Positions 1 through 11,779 of a stretch of 64,000 nt of DNA are shown here, one piece after another. Origin of the DNA: Pyrrhosoma nymphula (taxonomy: Eukaryota; Arthropoda; Insecta; Odonata; Coenagrionidae); assembly GCA_963573305.1 (NCBI GenBank), contig OY754329.1:137503422-137567421 (forward strand). The letters run 5' to 3'. A model generated the notes under the pieces. That model was given only the letters and a program-made list of their open reading frames with translations. It did no database searches and had not been told where the DNA came from. How positions within the stretch are numbered: the stretch's first letter is position 1; every line of letters begins with the position of its first letter. Made by a program: the position numbers and the translations under genes.

Positions 1-487
1 ATTTTTAAGGATGAAGAGAGCTCTTTAGGGGCAATTTTTCTCGAGGTGAAACTTCATATAATTATCCTGTGTGATTAGCAACGTTTAACTGAAGGTCTCA
101 ACCCCAGCCAAAGATTACGTCAGATATGTGCCTATATATTCTGTAACATCCTCTGGAGTTTGAAGCCCTCTCCCTATCCCCTTCACCCTCAATGGACTAT
201 GAAAACACTAGCAACATTTACTACTTTTTTAAGTCTTTTAAAATGGCGATGGAATGTACAATTATTCGTAGAATCGTGACCTTTGCATGGTCACTTGTGG
301 CCAAAAGTTAAGGGTTCTGTTATCAGTCGAAGTGTACGCTTTCCCACGGCAATTTCTATGCCCTTTCTGTTTTGGAAAAAGCAAATTTTTAGCCTTATCA
401 AGCATTTTTCCTTTTATTTATTCCAATTAAAGCCGAAATCTGCGGAGCTGGAACAACTATTGGGCTTAAGATATACGTTTCATTTAA
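1..487. other. No gene recognised
   Basis: Moderately AT-rich sequence. A 91-codon open frame from 283 has no recognisable motif and runs into the neighbouring GATTC-rich element, so I treat it as chance. Nothing else is seen. Confidence 0.5.
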
Positions 488-1085
488 GGATGAGTCGATT
501 CCAAATGTCGATTCTCGATTCCACCGACTCTCAAGCGGCGATTACACACAGGAGTTGACTCCTATCTGATCGATTTATATCGAGTCGACTCCACTTGGAA
601 CCACAACTAGGATGGCGGCTACTCTGTCCAAGTATCGAATTCCGCTACTGTTGATGGCGAACTTCTATAGGAGTAGGTATGATAAACGTCAAAGTTTCAC
701 CTTCCATGTGGACTCGTATAGGAGTCAACTCCTGTATGTAATAGCCGCTTCAGGCTTACAAATAGAATCGGTATCGAGAATTGATCCCTTAAAGTCAATT
801 CCGATTCCATCGATTCCAGATTGATAAATAATTTAAACATAGACTATAAACTGAGGATATATTTTCTAATTGTCATTAAATACACTTTTTGAGTGACTTG
901 ATTGTCTTTATTATTTTATTCCAGCCAGCACTTGAATTTAAATAATAGTCGTACGCTACTGGTATACCAATATCCCACCTTTTATTAGCAATAAGAATCG
1001 ATGGAATCGGAATCGAGAATCGGGAATCTACTTGAGAGAATCGTAATTGGAATCGGAATCGAAATAAAGTGGAATCGACTCATCC
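488..1085. mobile_element. Foldback/MITE-like element rich in GAATCG motifs
   Basis: The left end GGATGAGTCGATTCC (488-502) is the exact reverse complement of the right end at 1071-1085. Inside both ends are runs of GATTCC/GAATCG motifs, so the ends form long imperfect inverted repeats. The centre carries other GTCGACTC and AGGAGT motifs and two short open frames without known domains. There is no transposase. The layout fits a non-autonomous DNA transposon or foldback element. I could not identify a convincing target duplication, so the superfamily is unknown. Confidence 0.65.
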
Positions 1086-2559
1086 CTAATTTCATTCTGT
1101 CTTTTCATTTGTCCAGCCTGTCGTAGCCTCGTCTCCTTGAAGCGCTTTGGAATATCTGCTCCATTGACGAAAAAAACAGGAAGTGGTCATCAAAACGGCT
1201 TTACCAAAATTCCACTTCCTCTCTCTATCTAATCCGCTGCGGGAACTATGAAAGTTATTTTAATGGATCTTCCTTTGCCGAAGTTTTAATATCAATCTTT
1301 CACCTGGATATTCAGTCGCATTTGGAGTTTCGTTGCTTGACTTGTTGATATGGACGATCTTTTCGATAATTATCGTTAATATGTCATTGGAGGAATGATA
1401 TTAATGGAGATCGCTTTCGAGTCTCCTCAAGGATGAAGGGTTTAAGGGTTCATCCGAAAGTTGAAGCTGCATTCAACATAATAGACTGATTTGCTTTAGC
1501 TCAAATATGTGATAGCATCGGCAATGAACTCCTAGCTTATGACTCCTGGCTATGACACATGAGTACACATTAATATGAGCAAAATAGTTGCTTTAAAATT
1601 GATAAAGTATTTAAGTTGGTAAATTGGTTAATGGGAATAATTAATGAAGTTAGCACAGCGTTTTTATTCAGTTGCGGACATAACATAAACAAGTACAACA
1701 TATGTATGCAAAAGTGTATATTTAAATGTAAAAAGATCCTAGTAAATAAACTTATAAAATATTATGATAAAATACAAGTATTCTGCTACAACATGTACGA
1801 TTCTTTGTAATAAAGTTCTGAATCAATTATTTAGTAACTTGCCGCTTTGTACGCAAATAAGGAACCTTCTGACAAGCCATGTGGCTTAGAAGGACCTATT
1901 ATGTATATGACATAAAGGCACTTAATAAACTTTGTATTTGTATAAAAAATAACTCCAACAAGTCATATCCTGAACGAGATAATCAGCATAAAAATGCCTC
2001 CATGCCATATTTTCCCAAAATATCTCTTAATCTGTATTAATAATTGAGAATTTAAAATAATAAGAACTATTTCTCCTAATTTTATTCGTTTAACCATTTT
2101 CATGTAATAAATTTACCTTAGCGTAAGCGAGGATCTAACTCTTATAAGCTCTACATAAGATGATGAGTGAAAAATTCTGTCACGAGAATTATAGTAATTT
2201 GACTACAACGCTAGAAGCGTTTACATTTGACGAGTATAGTTATGCTCTCTAAGAAGTTGAACGTATAATTCTAGCGTAATAAGTTTTTTTTTAAATCTCC
2301 AATGGCCACCACCACTCGCCAAAAGTTTGCAACAATTACAGTATTGGTTGGCTGGAAAAAAGGATAAATTCCACGACTGTGACCAACCACAACCTGTCAA
2401 CCAGAAAACCCTGCTTTTTCATTTTCCTTCCTTTTGTTCCTTTGTTCAGAGAGGTTAATGGATTTTTCTCGAAAGCGAATTAAAATCTTTGTACTGTGCA
2501 GAGGACGGAAAAAGGCAACATTTTGTAAATTCATTATTTTAAAATACATTTATGAATTC
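1086..2559. other. AT-rich stretch, nothing recognised
   Basis: No reading frame with recognisable motifs, no tRNA-like box pair and no clear inverted repeat. The AT-rich part from about 1570 to 2300 looks like ordinary intergenic or intronic DNA. Confidence 0.5.
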
Positions 2560-2740
2560 CTGTTTACATGATGCATGCACCCGCGCGTGAATTCATATCC
2601 CTTCAAAAATTCATCGCGGGAACAACACTTGGGTGAGTGAAAACACACACCCATAAAATAGCCCCTGTACTGATTCGGTGAATATGTTCGCGCAAGTGTT
2701 CACGAATACACCCACGTGTGTGTATGCCTCGTGTGAACAG
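2560..2740. mobile_element. Short MITE-like inverted-repeat element
   Basis: The left end (CTGTTTACATGATGCATGCA at 2560) matches the reverse complement of the right end (CTGTTCACACGAGGCATACA, reading back from 2740) at most positions. Imperfect pairing continues inward through GTG/CAC-rich sequence. The length is about 180 bp with no coding capacity. This is a non-autonomous DNA element or foldback repeat. Superfamily and target duplication are not determined. Confidence 0.55.
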
Positions 2741-3873
2741 ACCGTTACACAGTCAAATTCTCTCATCCTGCTGGCGTTCTATCGGCTTTCCCCAAATTCG
2801 GCGCGGTAATTGACCGGATCAGCTTGGGGGGGAACTCGTACACATGCACCATCTGGTTATATCGATTTCTCGCACTATATGTATGCGTGAAATGGTCGTT
2901 ACGTGGCGAGCAATAGATCACCACTGCAATCGTATGGGTGTAACTGACTCAAGTTGGCCTCTTCAATCTCTCAACAAAGTCCGCGGTAACATATCATGCT
3001 TCTGGCAGTCATTCGGGCAAACATTTGTTTGCTGAGATGGGTTGTTTTCCTCAAGGAGGAGAGAACTCTTCTTAGAGCTTGAAATTGTTTAGTAGATTGA
3101 GTAAAGCGTAATCTATTTTCTAAAAGACACAACTTAGAGTTTATAGTTTCCTCCTTACCTAATGGTTGTGTCTGTGTGTGGTGTGGAAAAAGAAAAAAAA
3201 TTAAATTCCCCCAATCGATCATCACAATGATTGAATGCGCGAAATCCACGATGGAGGATTTCCGAAATCAATTCATTGAACGTTTCCTTCCACAGAAATG
3301 CCTGCAGTCACGGACTATTTCCATCCTCACTCAGCTGTAGACGATAATTTCAATAAAATCAGACTTTTAATAGATACATTTCTTCCCAGAGTGACAAAAT
3401 ACCTAAACGTCTATTTTAATCTACCAAGAAATTCTATAGGTATCCATTGGTATCGATTAGAATTCGTAAATGGACTTTATCATGCTGTTAATTTACATGT
3501 ATAGTTGGTAATTATTCTTACTTACAATGAGTGGTAAGGACGATTGAAGAATGTTCCGCACTTCTAGTCTTAAAAGAAAGGTCATATCTCATCGAAGGCA
3601 ATAAAAAAATGACGAGCATGAAACGTCGTCAAACCTCAGCGCGCATTAAATATTTCAATCAACCTTTTTAGGATATTGATTATTAACTAAGGGGAAATAA
3701 GCTCAATTTTTTCAATAGATTCAATTAACCAGTTGAATTTTTTATTTAGCAATACAATAATCATCAATTTATCAATGCATGAGTTAATATTTGCTGACAT
3801 TTATTTTCTCGGGAGATGCTTATGGTGTAAGTTGTATCCTTGTGGTCCCATTTTAATTATATGATTGATTAAG
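2741..3873. other. No gene recognised
   Basis: Short open frames on both strands (for example 2971-3249 minus and 3298-3504 plus) show no known motif. A GAAACGTCGTC string near 3625 resembles the end of the hammerhead-like motifs found elsewhere in the window, but the upstream box is missing. Confidence 0.4.
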
Positions 3874-4001
3874 GGCCGTTTGCACAATGTCTGGTTACGA
3901 TCCTAGTTACGGCTAGAGTCACGGTCACCCGTGTCTTTTCTTATGTAAAACTGTGATTTTAACATTAACTAAAGCCGTAGTCAGACATTGCGCAACCGGC
4001 C
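3874..4001. mobile_element. Near-palindromic 128-bp MITE
   Basis: The first 20 bases (GGCCGTTTGCACAATGTCTG) and the reverse complement of the last 20 (GGCCGGTTGCGCAATGTCTG) differ at two positions. The similarity continues inward for about 35 further bases at roughly 70 percent, so the whole unit folds on itself. It has no coding capacity. The flanks TTAA (left) and ATAA (right) do not form a clean target duplication. It resembles tiny foldback MITEs of TA or TTAA type. Confidence 0.65.
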
Positions 4002-4469
4002 ATAAATCTTGGTTTGACAAATGGTTTCTAAGGGCGAGATGAGACATAAGAGATGATGCACCATCCAAAGAATAGGAAGAATGTATATTTGCAGTAACTG
4101 TAGGGCGTAGACCTTGATAATGCAGTTGAAATCGAAATATTTTAGGACCTACTGTTCTACATTCCACCAAGAGATGATATATTATTTGACTGATTTAGAG
4201 CAAAGAGATTAAGCAAGACATTTAAAGCCATCGTAAAAATGTCCTTCATGTTCGTTTTTTGACTTTAAGGCTAGTGTAATAATCATTTGTGACTAAATTA
4301 CGAGGTGGGGGAAGAGTCATTGGCTGTAGTATTATGGCTCTATTTATTTTGATCTATGTAGTTCATTTGAAAATTGTCCTCATGTGGTAGCAAAAAAAAA
4401 CAGGTTAATATTATAACGCGCAAAAGTGAGATTGACAAAATTGTCATAGAAACCAAGTACTAGAACAGG

Positions 4470-4960
4470 TATCCTCACAACAACGTACAACGAGGACAAA
4501 GGTATCACAAATAAAATTAATGCATTCCAGAGGATATGTAGGACAATAATAAGAACTTTAAAAGTTAAAAGAAGAAAAGAAACCCAGATAACATTTTAAA
4601 GCGATGACAGTTCCTACTGTGCTGTATGAGTCAGAATGTTGGGCAACAAAACAAAAGGAACTAAAACAAATAGAATCATCAGAAATGAAATTTCTTCGAG
4701 CAGTTAAAGGCTGTACAAGGAGAGATAAAGTAAGGAATACATCTACAAGAGAGGAACTAGGTGGCCAGCCGATATCAGAAAAATTAGTGAAGTACAAAAA
4801 TAGATGTACTACGAATGCCTAAGGAAAGATATCCTAAGAAGGCTTCTAGGGATAAGAAGCGTCGGAAAACCAAGGATGCGATGGTAAAGTGAAGCCGGAA
4901 CAGGCTCAATGCCTAAACCTGGAAGGAAGAGGAAGAAGAAAAGTGGGATTTAATTTTTAG
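4470..4960 (+). pseudogene. LINE (RTE-like) reverse transcriptase C-terminal fragment
   Basis: The plus strand encodes a typical C-terminal tail of an RTE-type LINE. It starts with NKINAFQRICRTIIRTLK, continues with KVKRRKETQITF, shifts frame into TVLYESECWAT and EMKFLRAVKGCTRRDKVRN (open from 4604 to 4822), and shifts again to RMPKERYPKKA. This matches the known family pattern LYGSE.W ... EM.FLR...G.T..D..RN ... RM...R. At least two frameshifts show that it is dead. No endonuclease or RT core is present, so the copy is 5' truncated, as is usual for LINE insertions. Confidence 0.8.
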
Positions 4961-5540
4961 GGTGTGGGATAAAGCTTTTCTGGTGAAAAAGCTGCTTTAT
5001 AGAGAGTAGATCGATGCAGTCGGAAGGAAATTCATTGGAGAGGTGGAATTAAAAGTGTGCGCTTGGTGAGTGAAAGTTTAGGAATAGGCTTATGGAGTGA
5101 TCATTATTCGTATTCTAATGAAGCTGTGAATCTCTGATGACCATATGAATAACTCAAGCGATGCGATCTGTCCTGCAGAGAATAGATAAAATTCCCTTAT
5201 TTCGTTTTTCCATGTTCAAAGCTACCATTGAAAATGTCATTTATTAAAATGTGAATACTATGTGTTCCAATACTTTGACAACATACCCAGAGTAAGAGAT
5301 TTTTCGATATAATTGCTAATATAAAGCTGACCAAATCATGTTTTACCCTTTCCACAAATGGATTGAAATATTACATTTATAATGCATATAATTATTTCCT
5401 TAACATTAGTTAACTGTGACATTCGAAATAATTAGGATTCGTAGGTTTTTATCATCTTGTTCGCCGTAATCAAAACACGAGGTTCTTTGTGTGCATGATA
5501 AATTTGCGGTAAAACGAGTAAATAAAACGAGGTGCTTTGT

Positions 5541-5820
5541 CGGCCCCGGTTAGGACGGGGTAAAGTCCCCTCCTGCTAAAATGAGGGTCGCGGGTTCGAG
5601 TCCCGCCTGAGTGGATTTTTCCCCACTCAGGACATGGGTGTTTGCATTCGTCCATTGTTACATGTTAACACACCCGATGTAAAAGGCCATTGGTGCTGTT
5701 TTCGGGGATATGGGAATTCAAACAAATCTCCTTTTCTCTCTAAAACGTATTTTAAGCCTGTGTAATAACTCAGAATAGTTTTACCGTGGTTTACAGTGAC
5801 TTTGACCCATTTAGCATCTT
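5541..5820 (+). repeat. tRNA-derived SINE-like copy
   Basis: A promoter B-box-like stretch (GGGTTCGAGTCCCGCC from 5593) with a 5-bp T-arm follows an A-box-like region (GGTTAGGACGGGGTAAAG from 5549). The tail GGATTTTTCCCCACTC resembles the ATTTTT tails of the other tRNA-like copies here. The body probably runs on for about 200 bp, but the 3' boundary is a guess. The anticodon arm is not well formed, so this is unlikely to be a functional tRNA gene. Confidence 0.55.
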
Positions 5821-6860
5821 TCATGTAAGGGTCAAGTGGTTTACGAAATAGTTTGTCGTAATTTTGCGGGTCAGCTGTGCGATATTAGAGCTGTCCATCG
5901 CTATACATGCATTTCCCTTTTGCTCCATGACATCACGCTGTCACTCCACAGTTTCCTGCTTCCCTTTAAATGAATTTACCCCTAAAATCAAAAGAGCGGG
6001 ATCACCCACCAATTGTACAGCAGGGACGACGCATCACCCGCGTTGCGAGCAGCTTTGATGACGTTATAAAAGGAAAGGTTCACCTCAAAGCATTAGGCGT
6101 TTTATTGCTTCCTTTCTAATGCCAACGGTGGCGAGTCTATCCCGTCTCACAATTCTCTCTCTATCTCCTCTGCTAATTGGATTGGACTCTTGTATCCCTG
6201 AGCTCACACGCCGAGTACCCTCTCCCTTGTGGCATGGGCAAAGGGGGCGTTGTCTATCCCGTAGCGGATATTGCGTCTCTCTTTCTCTCTCTCCTGTCTA
6301 CTTTTTTCGTACGACTGCTCTTTCCCGCGGCCCACGCGGGAGTTACTGCTCCCGCCTCCTGCTCACCGAGGTCTTTTCCCTCCTGCCTGCAGAGCTGCTG
6401 ACCTCTCCCATGGCGCCATTTATTAAGGATGGCTCCAGCTAAGCTCCGTATTGCCTGCCTTCCACTATCTTCTTCCTGCCCGCGGTGTCAATTTGAATGT
6501 CTTGCTCACGTATGTTCATCTCAGACTTTCGGAGCTTCCAATTATTTATTCGATGTGTTGAACCCTAGCACAGATTGGAACATATCAGAACACTTCAGCA
6601 CAGACGAACGAAGTTGAATGGAACGATACGCGCTAGCGAAACGTTTGGTAACCCACCGGAAGGTAGCACTCTGTAGGTTCACGGAGGTCGCGGCCGAATG
6701 TTTTGTGTACGGTTGTCGAATTACTTCAAAATAAGTATTGAATAACGTAAGATTTTTATCGCTGAGTGATTAAACACTTAAAATCATCCATAATTTACGT
6801 CTTTATTGGAAAGCAACACAAAAAAATAATCGCTGACGCGATTATCGAAGTTCTTTTGTT
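5821..6860. other. Mixed unique sequence with a GC-richer, pyrimidine-rich core
   Basis: From about 6080 to 6480 the plus strand is CT-rich and has overlapping open frames (6119-6442, 6177-6401, 6429-6617) without recognisable domains. At 6411-6445 the wording ATGGCGCCATTTATTAAGGA with TGGCTC is similar to 8979-9010, which suggests a shared dispersed repeat. A TATAAAAGG string at 6065 is not accompanied by a convincing gene. Confidence 0.4.
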
Positions 6861-6990
6861 GTTCAGCGCACATCTAATCCGCTCCCTATCTCTTTCGAAG
6901 TGTGCTGCCTGGTTCGCAGAGTCTGAAACGATTGTAAAGCAAGTGTGCTGTTGCGTAGCGAAGTGATTAGCGCACTACAGCGAATGGAAA
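6861..6990. repeat. Fragment of dispersed repeat D
   Basis: Contains GCGCACATC at 6866 and, inverted, the segment GCGCACTACAGCGAATGGAAA near 6970. These resemble the two ends of a longer repeat seen at 21170-22060 and 43545-43965. Only the end motifs are recognisable, so the assignment is tentative. No coding capacity. Confidence 0.3.
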
Positions 6991-7043
6991 ACTCTCTTTG
7001 AGGTAAATGATCTAAGATTTTCCCGGTGAATCTGATATATAAA

Positions 7044-7108
7044 TTTTCACGGGTATTCCACCAGGTGCCAGACATGATGCCCATTCCCTGGTGGAATACC
7101 CGTGAAAA
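7044..7108. repeat. Perfect 22-bp inverted repeat (65-nt hairpin)
   Basis: The arm at 7044-7065 (TTTTCACGGGTATTCCACCA and two more bases) is perfectly complementary to 7087-7108, with a 21-nt loop. A transcript would form a 22-bp uninterrupted stem. The size is close to a microRNA precursor, but the perfect pairing and the transposon-rich setting make a foldback-element remnant equally likely. Which one it is cannot be told from sequence alone. Confidence 0.7.
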
Positions 7109-7194
7109 ATTCATTTTTCCCTTTGAGGTAGTTTGAGCGAAATTTTTCTCTAGTCTTATTTGAGACCATATTCGAATTTTGTCAATAAATTTAA

Positions 7195-7333
7195 GCATTT
7201 TTAAGAAGCATGAAGGGAATGTGACTGAAGTTCTCACAAATGAAATACATTTTTAAGAAGCATGAAGGGAATAAAGTACTACTAATGATGCAAAAACTTT
7301 GTTTTATGTGACTGAAGTTCTCACTAATGAAAT
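7195..7333. repeat. Imperfect direct duplication
   Basis: The phrase CATTTTTAAGAAGCATGAAG plus GGAAT occurs at about 7195 and again at about 7249. The phrase GTGACTGAAGTTCTCAC followed by AATGAAAT occurs at about 7220 and 7307. The second half of the unit recurs in diverged form near 45299. This is a local tandem duplication within a dispersed repeat, non-coding. Confidence 0.6.
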
Positions 7334-8825
7334 GAATGGACATATTGTACACACGCGCGGCCGAATAGGACATGACGCACGATCGTACTTAAAAAAACGA
7401 AAGGGGCCAGTTCTTCATCCATCGGGAAGAAATGGGACGGGAATAAAAAAGGGTGGGAAAGCGCTCACCAGGATTGCTGCTCTCCCAGCTTCGCGGCCGG
7501 TCGGACTGTCCAACCTTCTGTCCTCCTCTGCCTCTTCTTCCATCCCCCCTTTTCCTGGCATTTCCACGCGACGACAACGCCGTATAAATGGCAGCGGGAG
7601 GTTTAGTGGGAGTTTACAATGCAGAGAATGCCGACGTGCGAACACATACATTAGGCATTAACTTGGCTGATTTGTTCCACGCCGTAAACTGAAAACGCTC
7701 TCACAACCGAAGGTATTTTTGAAATTTTGTAAAATCCATTGCGGCAAGTAGTAACTTTATTTTTTTTTAAACAGTGTAGAAAGCATGCGAACCGCAATCG
7801 TCGAATTCCTGACGCAGTCAATGCGACAGAAATTCCTCATTTTTTATTAAAACCTCTTCGGAACGTATAACCGTGCAGTACACCAAATGAAAACGGCTTC
7901 CATTATTTGGAAAGTATCTAAAAAAAATAGTACTGATGGCTGATATTTTGATATCATTGAGAAGATGTTTTGTTATTATTTTTCGTCATAGTGAGGCAAA
8001 ATTCACCGAATTTAATATGTAGTATTATCTCCATCAAACATAAAGGTCCACCGTAAAATGGCTCGAGTCTCATTAAATGCATATTATCCTGGTTACTTAT
8101 AAAAAAATTGTCTTCTGTTTGATATCAATTACAAAATCCTACCTTTTCTCGCTACTTCTTTCGCAAGTTAAACTAAAATGCATGTTAGTCGATGCGGTAA
8201 TTGATGAAACATGGATAAAAATAATATTTCTCTATATATTACATGTGCCATTTACGGAGTAAACTGTTTTAAAGGAGCAAACATTTCGAAGAAATTGAAT
8301 GGTAATGAAACATAGGCACCAATCTATCTTCATTTTTTAATAATATGCAAATTAGTAGAGGAACTTCAGTAAAATATGTTAGTGCAATAGAAATGGCTCT
8401 GCAGTGTGCTCATATGACCGGGAAAAAGTGTTAATTAAAAGTATAATCAACGAATAATCTGCATATTTTGCATCTAATTCTTTTTTCCTGATATCTAAGA
8501 TTTGTAAGCAAGGAAAGTAGCAATTTTAAACAGTACAAGCGAAAAGATGGAATTCGGCATTTTTTTTGACTCACACAGCCTCCTCCTTCATTCAAAGGGA
8601 GGGGAAAAAATATAACTTTTTATTTAGCTCTCTCAATAGCTGCCACGATTTTCCTCTCAAAGTTTACCATTTCTGTGAGCTTAAGTGTGCTGATGTGTTT
8701 CGATGTGCGCAAACTTCATCACCTTAGCTCCCATAGTTCGTGTTCAAACTAATATCCTTCGTGTGACGGACATCTTCATTTAATCTAAACAGGTTTAGTT
8801 TGGTGAAGGAAATTCAAGGGAATAC
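7334..8825. other. GC-richer block then AT-rich sequence, no gene recognised
   Basis: 7350-7680 is GC-richer, with overlapping open frames on both strands (7299-7661 plus, 7389-7577 and 7415-7651 minus). Their arginine/serine-rich translations show no domain. 7690-8820 is AT-rich and featureless apart from a repeat-D-like phrase (AAGTGTGCTGATGTGTTTCG) near 8683. Confidence 0.4.
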
Positions 8826-9060
8826 CCCGCGACCCTAGCATTTATGTATAGGTAGCACTGTCCATTAATAGGGAGTCGAGCCTTAATAATTCAGGACCGG
8901 TGTTCAAAGACCACAATGTTTCTTATTTTACCTTTACCTTATTTATTTACCTTTCCTGTGCGGGATCTACTGTCCCCTACTATAGCGCCATTAATTCAAG
9001 GGTGGCTCAAGCCTCTTTTATACTTCCTCACCTCCTCTTTCCTCGGTATAGCTCCACTTG
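8826..9060 (+). repeat. tRNA-like SINE copy (diverged)
   Basis: A B-box-like stretch (ACCGGTGTTCAAAGACC near 8896) lies downstream of an A-box-like region (TAGGTAGCACTG near 8849). The following body ends with ATTAATTCAAGGGTGGCTC, which parallels 6420-6436. The short open frames that cover it (8900-9115, 8916-9107) are therefore chance. Boundaries are approximate. Confidence 0.4.
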
Positions 9061-9492
9061 GCTACTTTGTCATTGCTTTGCCCAAGCTCTTTTCTTTGAC
9101 TCTTTAAGGAAATAAAATGAAATATTTCTCCGCGAAAGCTATCATTCTAATCTACCACTTTCTACTTCTTGCGGTTTATTTTTCTGCTGTGATTTCTTTC
9201 AGTAAGAGTATCGTACAAACAAACCCCAAGTATTTCCCCTAACTGTTTGCATAAAAATTAGTTTTTTAAAAAATATTTTTCAATTCCAATTGGAGGAAGA
9301 TTGATGAGGAAATAGGAATGTTTAGTGCATGAAAGGAACCAAAAGATGTGAAGATTTTGATTGAGAATTCAATAGGTGCTAGAAAAGCTTATACTTTTAC
9401 GTAGAAATCGGTCGAGAAGACCCCACAGTTAGCGAAATTGCCGGCAGGGCAGTGACCTATGATTCTATTTGTAGTATGCCTATGATGAAGAC

Positions 9493-10330
9493 TTTTTTTT
9501 TACTTGAACATACAGAAATATGCTTTATTGCATAAAAAAATGTACATTCACAAGCTTAAAATATCATCTATAATTAACTGAATTAATGGCTGCAGCAAGA
9601 AACATTCAAAATGTTGCATGTCATCTATTTATACATTATATCTGAGGGTATGTACTTTCGTTTACCCCTCTTTAATCTGCATTTTTATCAATAGGTACAT
9701 TTGGTTTTACATTTTAATACATATTGTAAATTAACTTTAGATTTAAATTGTGCATACATCTGATTTTACGCGGATGGATGCCACATGAGGCCATCGCGTT
9801 CTCTTCTTTCGTTCGTCGTCTTCTTCTCCTTTCTTTCTCCGACCCTGCACTTGGCCTTTTTCCGAGGTCTTCATTCTTCTTTTGAGATTGCTTCTTCTTT
9901 CTTCGGCCCTTGTCTTCTCCTTTCGCCGAGGTCTTCTTTTATCTCTTAATTCATTTCTTCTCCCTCTTCTTCCTCTGTCCCTTTTGTTACCACTGTGATC
10001 AGTGGTTTTCTTGGGGCGTGATGCAGAGTCTCTCCAGTTCTTTGAACCTCCCATTTTTCAGGCAGAAGGTTATTAGATCCTTACAGCTTTCGGATCTGAC
10101 TTCCATTTCTAAACTCAGTTTAGTTCGCCATGTTTCAAAGCGGATGCACCTCTCAATGCGATGCCTAAAGGAATCTTCTTCATCACATTCATTGCATTTT
10201 CCAACCTGGCTTTTTACAATCTTCTTAATATATTCTTTGCAGTCTCCGTGGCGAGATATTACTTGGGCCACAGCTTTTGTATGCTTAACCTTTAATTTCT
10301 TCCTTTCCAGAATGTTTGGGAAGATTTCAG
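9493..10330 (-). pseudogene. LINE C-terminus with zinc-knuckle-like motif and 3' UTR
   Basis: On the minus strand, 10271-9999 encodes GKCNECDEEDSFRHRIERC followed by RFETWRTKL. This is the C..C....D..H....C..F...R pattern found at the C-terminus of Jockey/R1-group LINE reverse transcriptases. Downstream comes an arginine- and lysine-rich open frame (10054-9743) that is probably not translated. A run of nine T at 9493-9501 would be the poly-A tail in this orientation. No RT core is seen, so the copy is 5' truncated. Clade assignment is an inference. Confidence 0.65.
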
Positions 10331-10466
10331 ACTACTGGATGTATGATTCAACATGTATTGTTAGATTCACATGATTCCTCTAATGTTTGCAGTAGCTGAA
10401 AATACTTCATATTAGTAGCTGTCAACTGCGATAGGAACAAACATACAGAACAGCATGTTGCATATA

Positions 10467-10765
10467 CACGGACCGTCCTTGGGGATTGAGGGGCCCTGTG
10501 CTAACGAAATTCAGGGGCCCCCTTAATTTTGCATTCCTTTATTGATATAGTAGTATCATTTAAGCATTTTTCATGGAAAGACGGAAATTAACGGACAAAC
10601 TGGCCATTAGTTTCAAGAAATTTACATGTGTACAAAGTAGCAGGTAATTTCGGGTAATAGGTGGGTTTCCCCGCGCCCGCGCCGTCTGAAAGAGGCAAGC
10701 CCGGGCGCCATAGGCGCGGGGCCCAGTGCAGCCGCACCTGTCGCACTACCCTAGGGACGGCACTG
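10467..10765. mobile_element. Short hAT-like non-autonomous element
   Basis: The left end reads CACGGACCGTCCTTGGGG and the reverse complement of the right end reads CAGTGCCGTCCCTAGGG. They share CCGTCC and the CA start typical of hAT termini. The inner ends are GC-rich (GGGGCCC repeats) and the centre is AT-rich with no coding capacity. The flanking 8-mers do not match convincingly, so the hAT label is tentative. Confidence 0.45.
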
Positions 10766-11779
10766 TATATACAAGACTCAAAGTTCCATCATTCTACCTA
10801 CAGAGGAGGCAAATATAATATGTAGTTTCGCTGACACTCAACTGTTTTTAATAATCAAACGTCAGTACATGTGAAAAATTTCTCACGCAAAAATATCGTC
10901 ACCCCGATGCTTAAAATCCATCGTTTCCTCAAAAACATCTTTGGTGTGGACTCGAAGTCGTAAATTGATAAGAGCACTCCACTCCAGAGCTCCCCTTCCC
11001 ACAATTCCCTCTTGCGGTTTTTCATCTGCCGGAAAAGTTTATCCTCCCTGGTGTCACCTTGCGGTGGCAAGGCGATGCTTGGCTGTGGGCGCGAAGTTTC
11101 CTTCTCCCTGGCGAAGTGTCCTCGACGCTCAACGGAACGAAAAGTTTCACCATTCCTCGGATGAGTGGGGTGTCGTTTGCTCGTCGCCACGGCAGCGACG
11201 TAGGGCGGTTCTGGCATCTGGCTTGGGTACCTTTTTTCTAGGTTTACCTCTCCTATTGACTTTGATGTGAGCTCGATAACCGATGACGGTACTTAAGGAG
11301 TGCAGAAAAATCTTTGTTCGTGAGAGTATCAGCGATAAAATCCGGAGAAGCCGATTACTAGTGGGTTAAAGGCGCTCTTGATCTTAAGTTAAGGGAGTAC
11401 AAGCGTTCCTTTTTCATGAAAATATTGTCTGCCATTATCTTCATTAGCAGTCATCGATTCGAAGATTGGTTTTCCCTCATTCACCACTTCAATCTTTATT
11501 TACACCTTATTCCTCCGAATTTCTTTATTTTATTCCTTCATAATTTGCCTGATGTTTTCTATCCTCAATGAATGCCCCGCTTCATGGACACGTATAAAAG
11601 GAGCGATATTTATTAGCTTGTTCATATCTAGAGAATGGACGAGAATCGAAACGATTCTACAGTAGCTTTCAGTAGGCTGTCATACCTTAGAATATGTCTT
11701 TGTTGTGCTTCTTCTACTTCTCAGAAGTTTCATTAAAATATTTTCCCTAGTGCTTTTGTCTCCAGTAACGAACATATAT
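10766..11779. other. No gene recognised; GC-richer block
   Basis: 10940-11240 is GC-richer, with open frames on both strands (10941-11270 plus, 11059-11241 plus, 10855-11217 minus). They overlap in antisense and show no known motif, so they are probably a composition effect. The remainder is AT-rich. Confidence 0.4.

Noticed and set aside
7583..7589. TATAAAT in a GC-richer context, possible core promoter
   Set aside because: No initiator motif at the proper distance and no recognisable downstream gene. TATA-like strings also occur at 6065, 11594 and 13407 without genes.
9910..10374. 154-codon plus-strand open frame, Ser/Phe/Leu-rich
   Set aside because: It lies opposite the minus-strand LINE zinc-knuckle tail and is best explained as its shadow.
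10459..10773. 8-bp target duplication for the hAT-like element at 10467-10765
   Set aside because: The flanking 8-mers TGCATATA and TATATACA agree at only five positions, so I do not claim a duplication.
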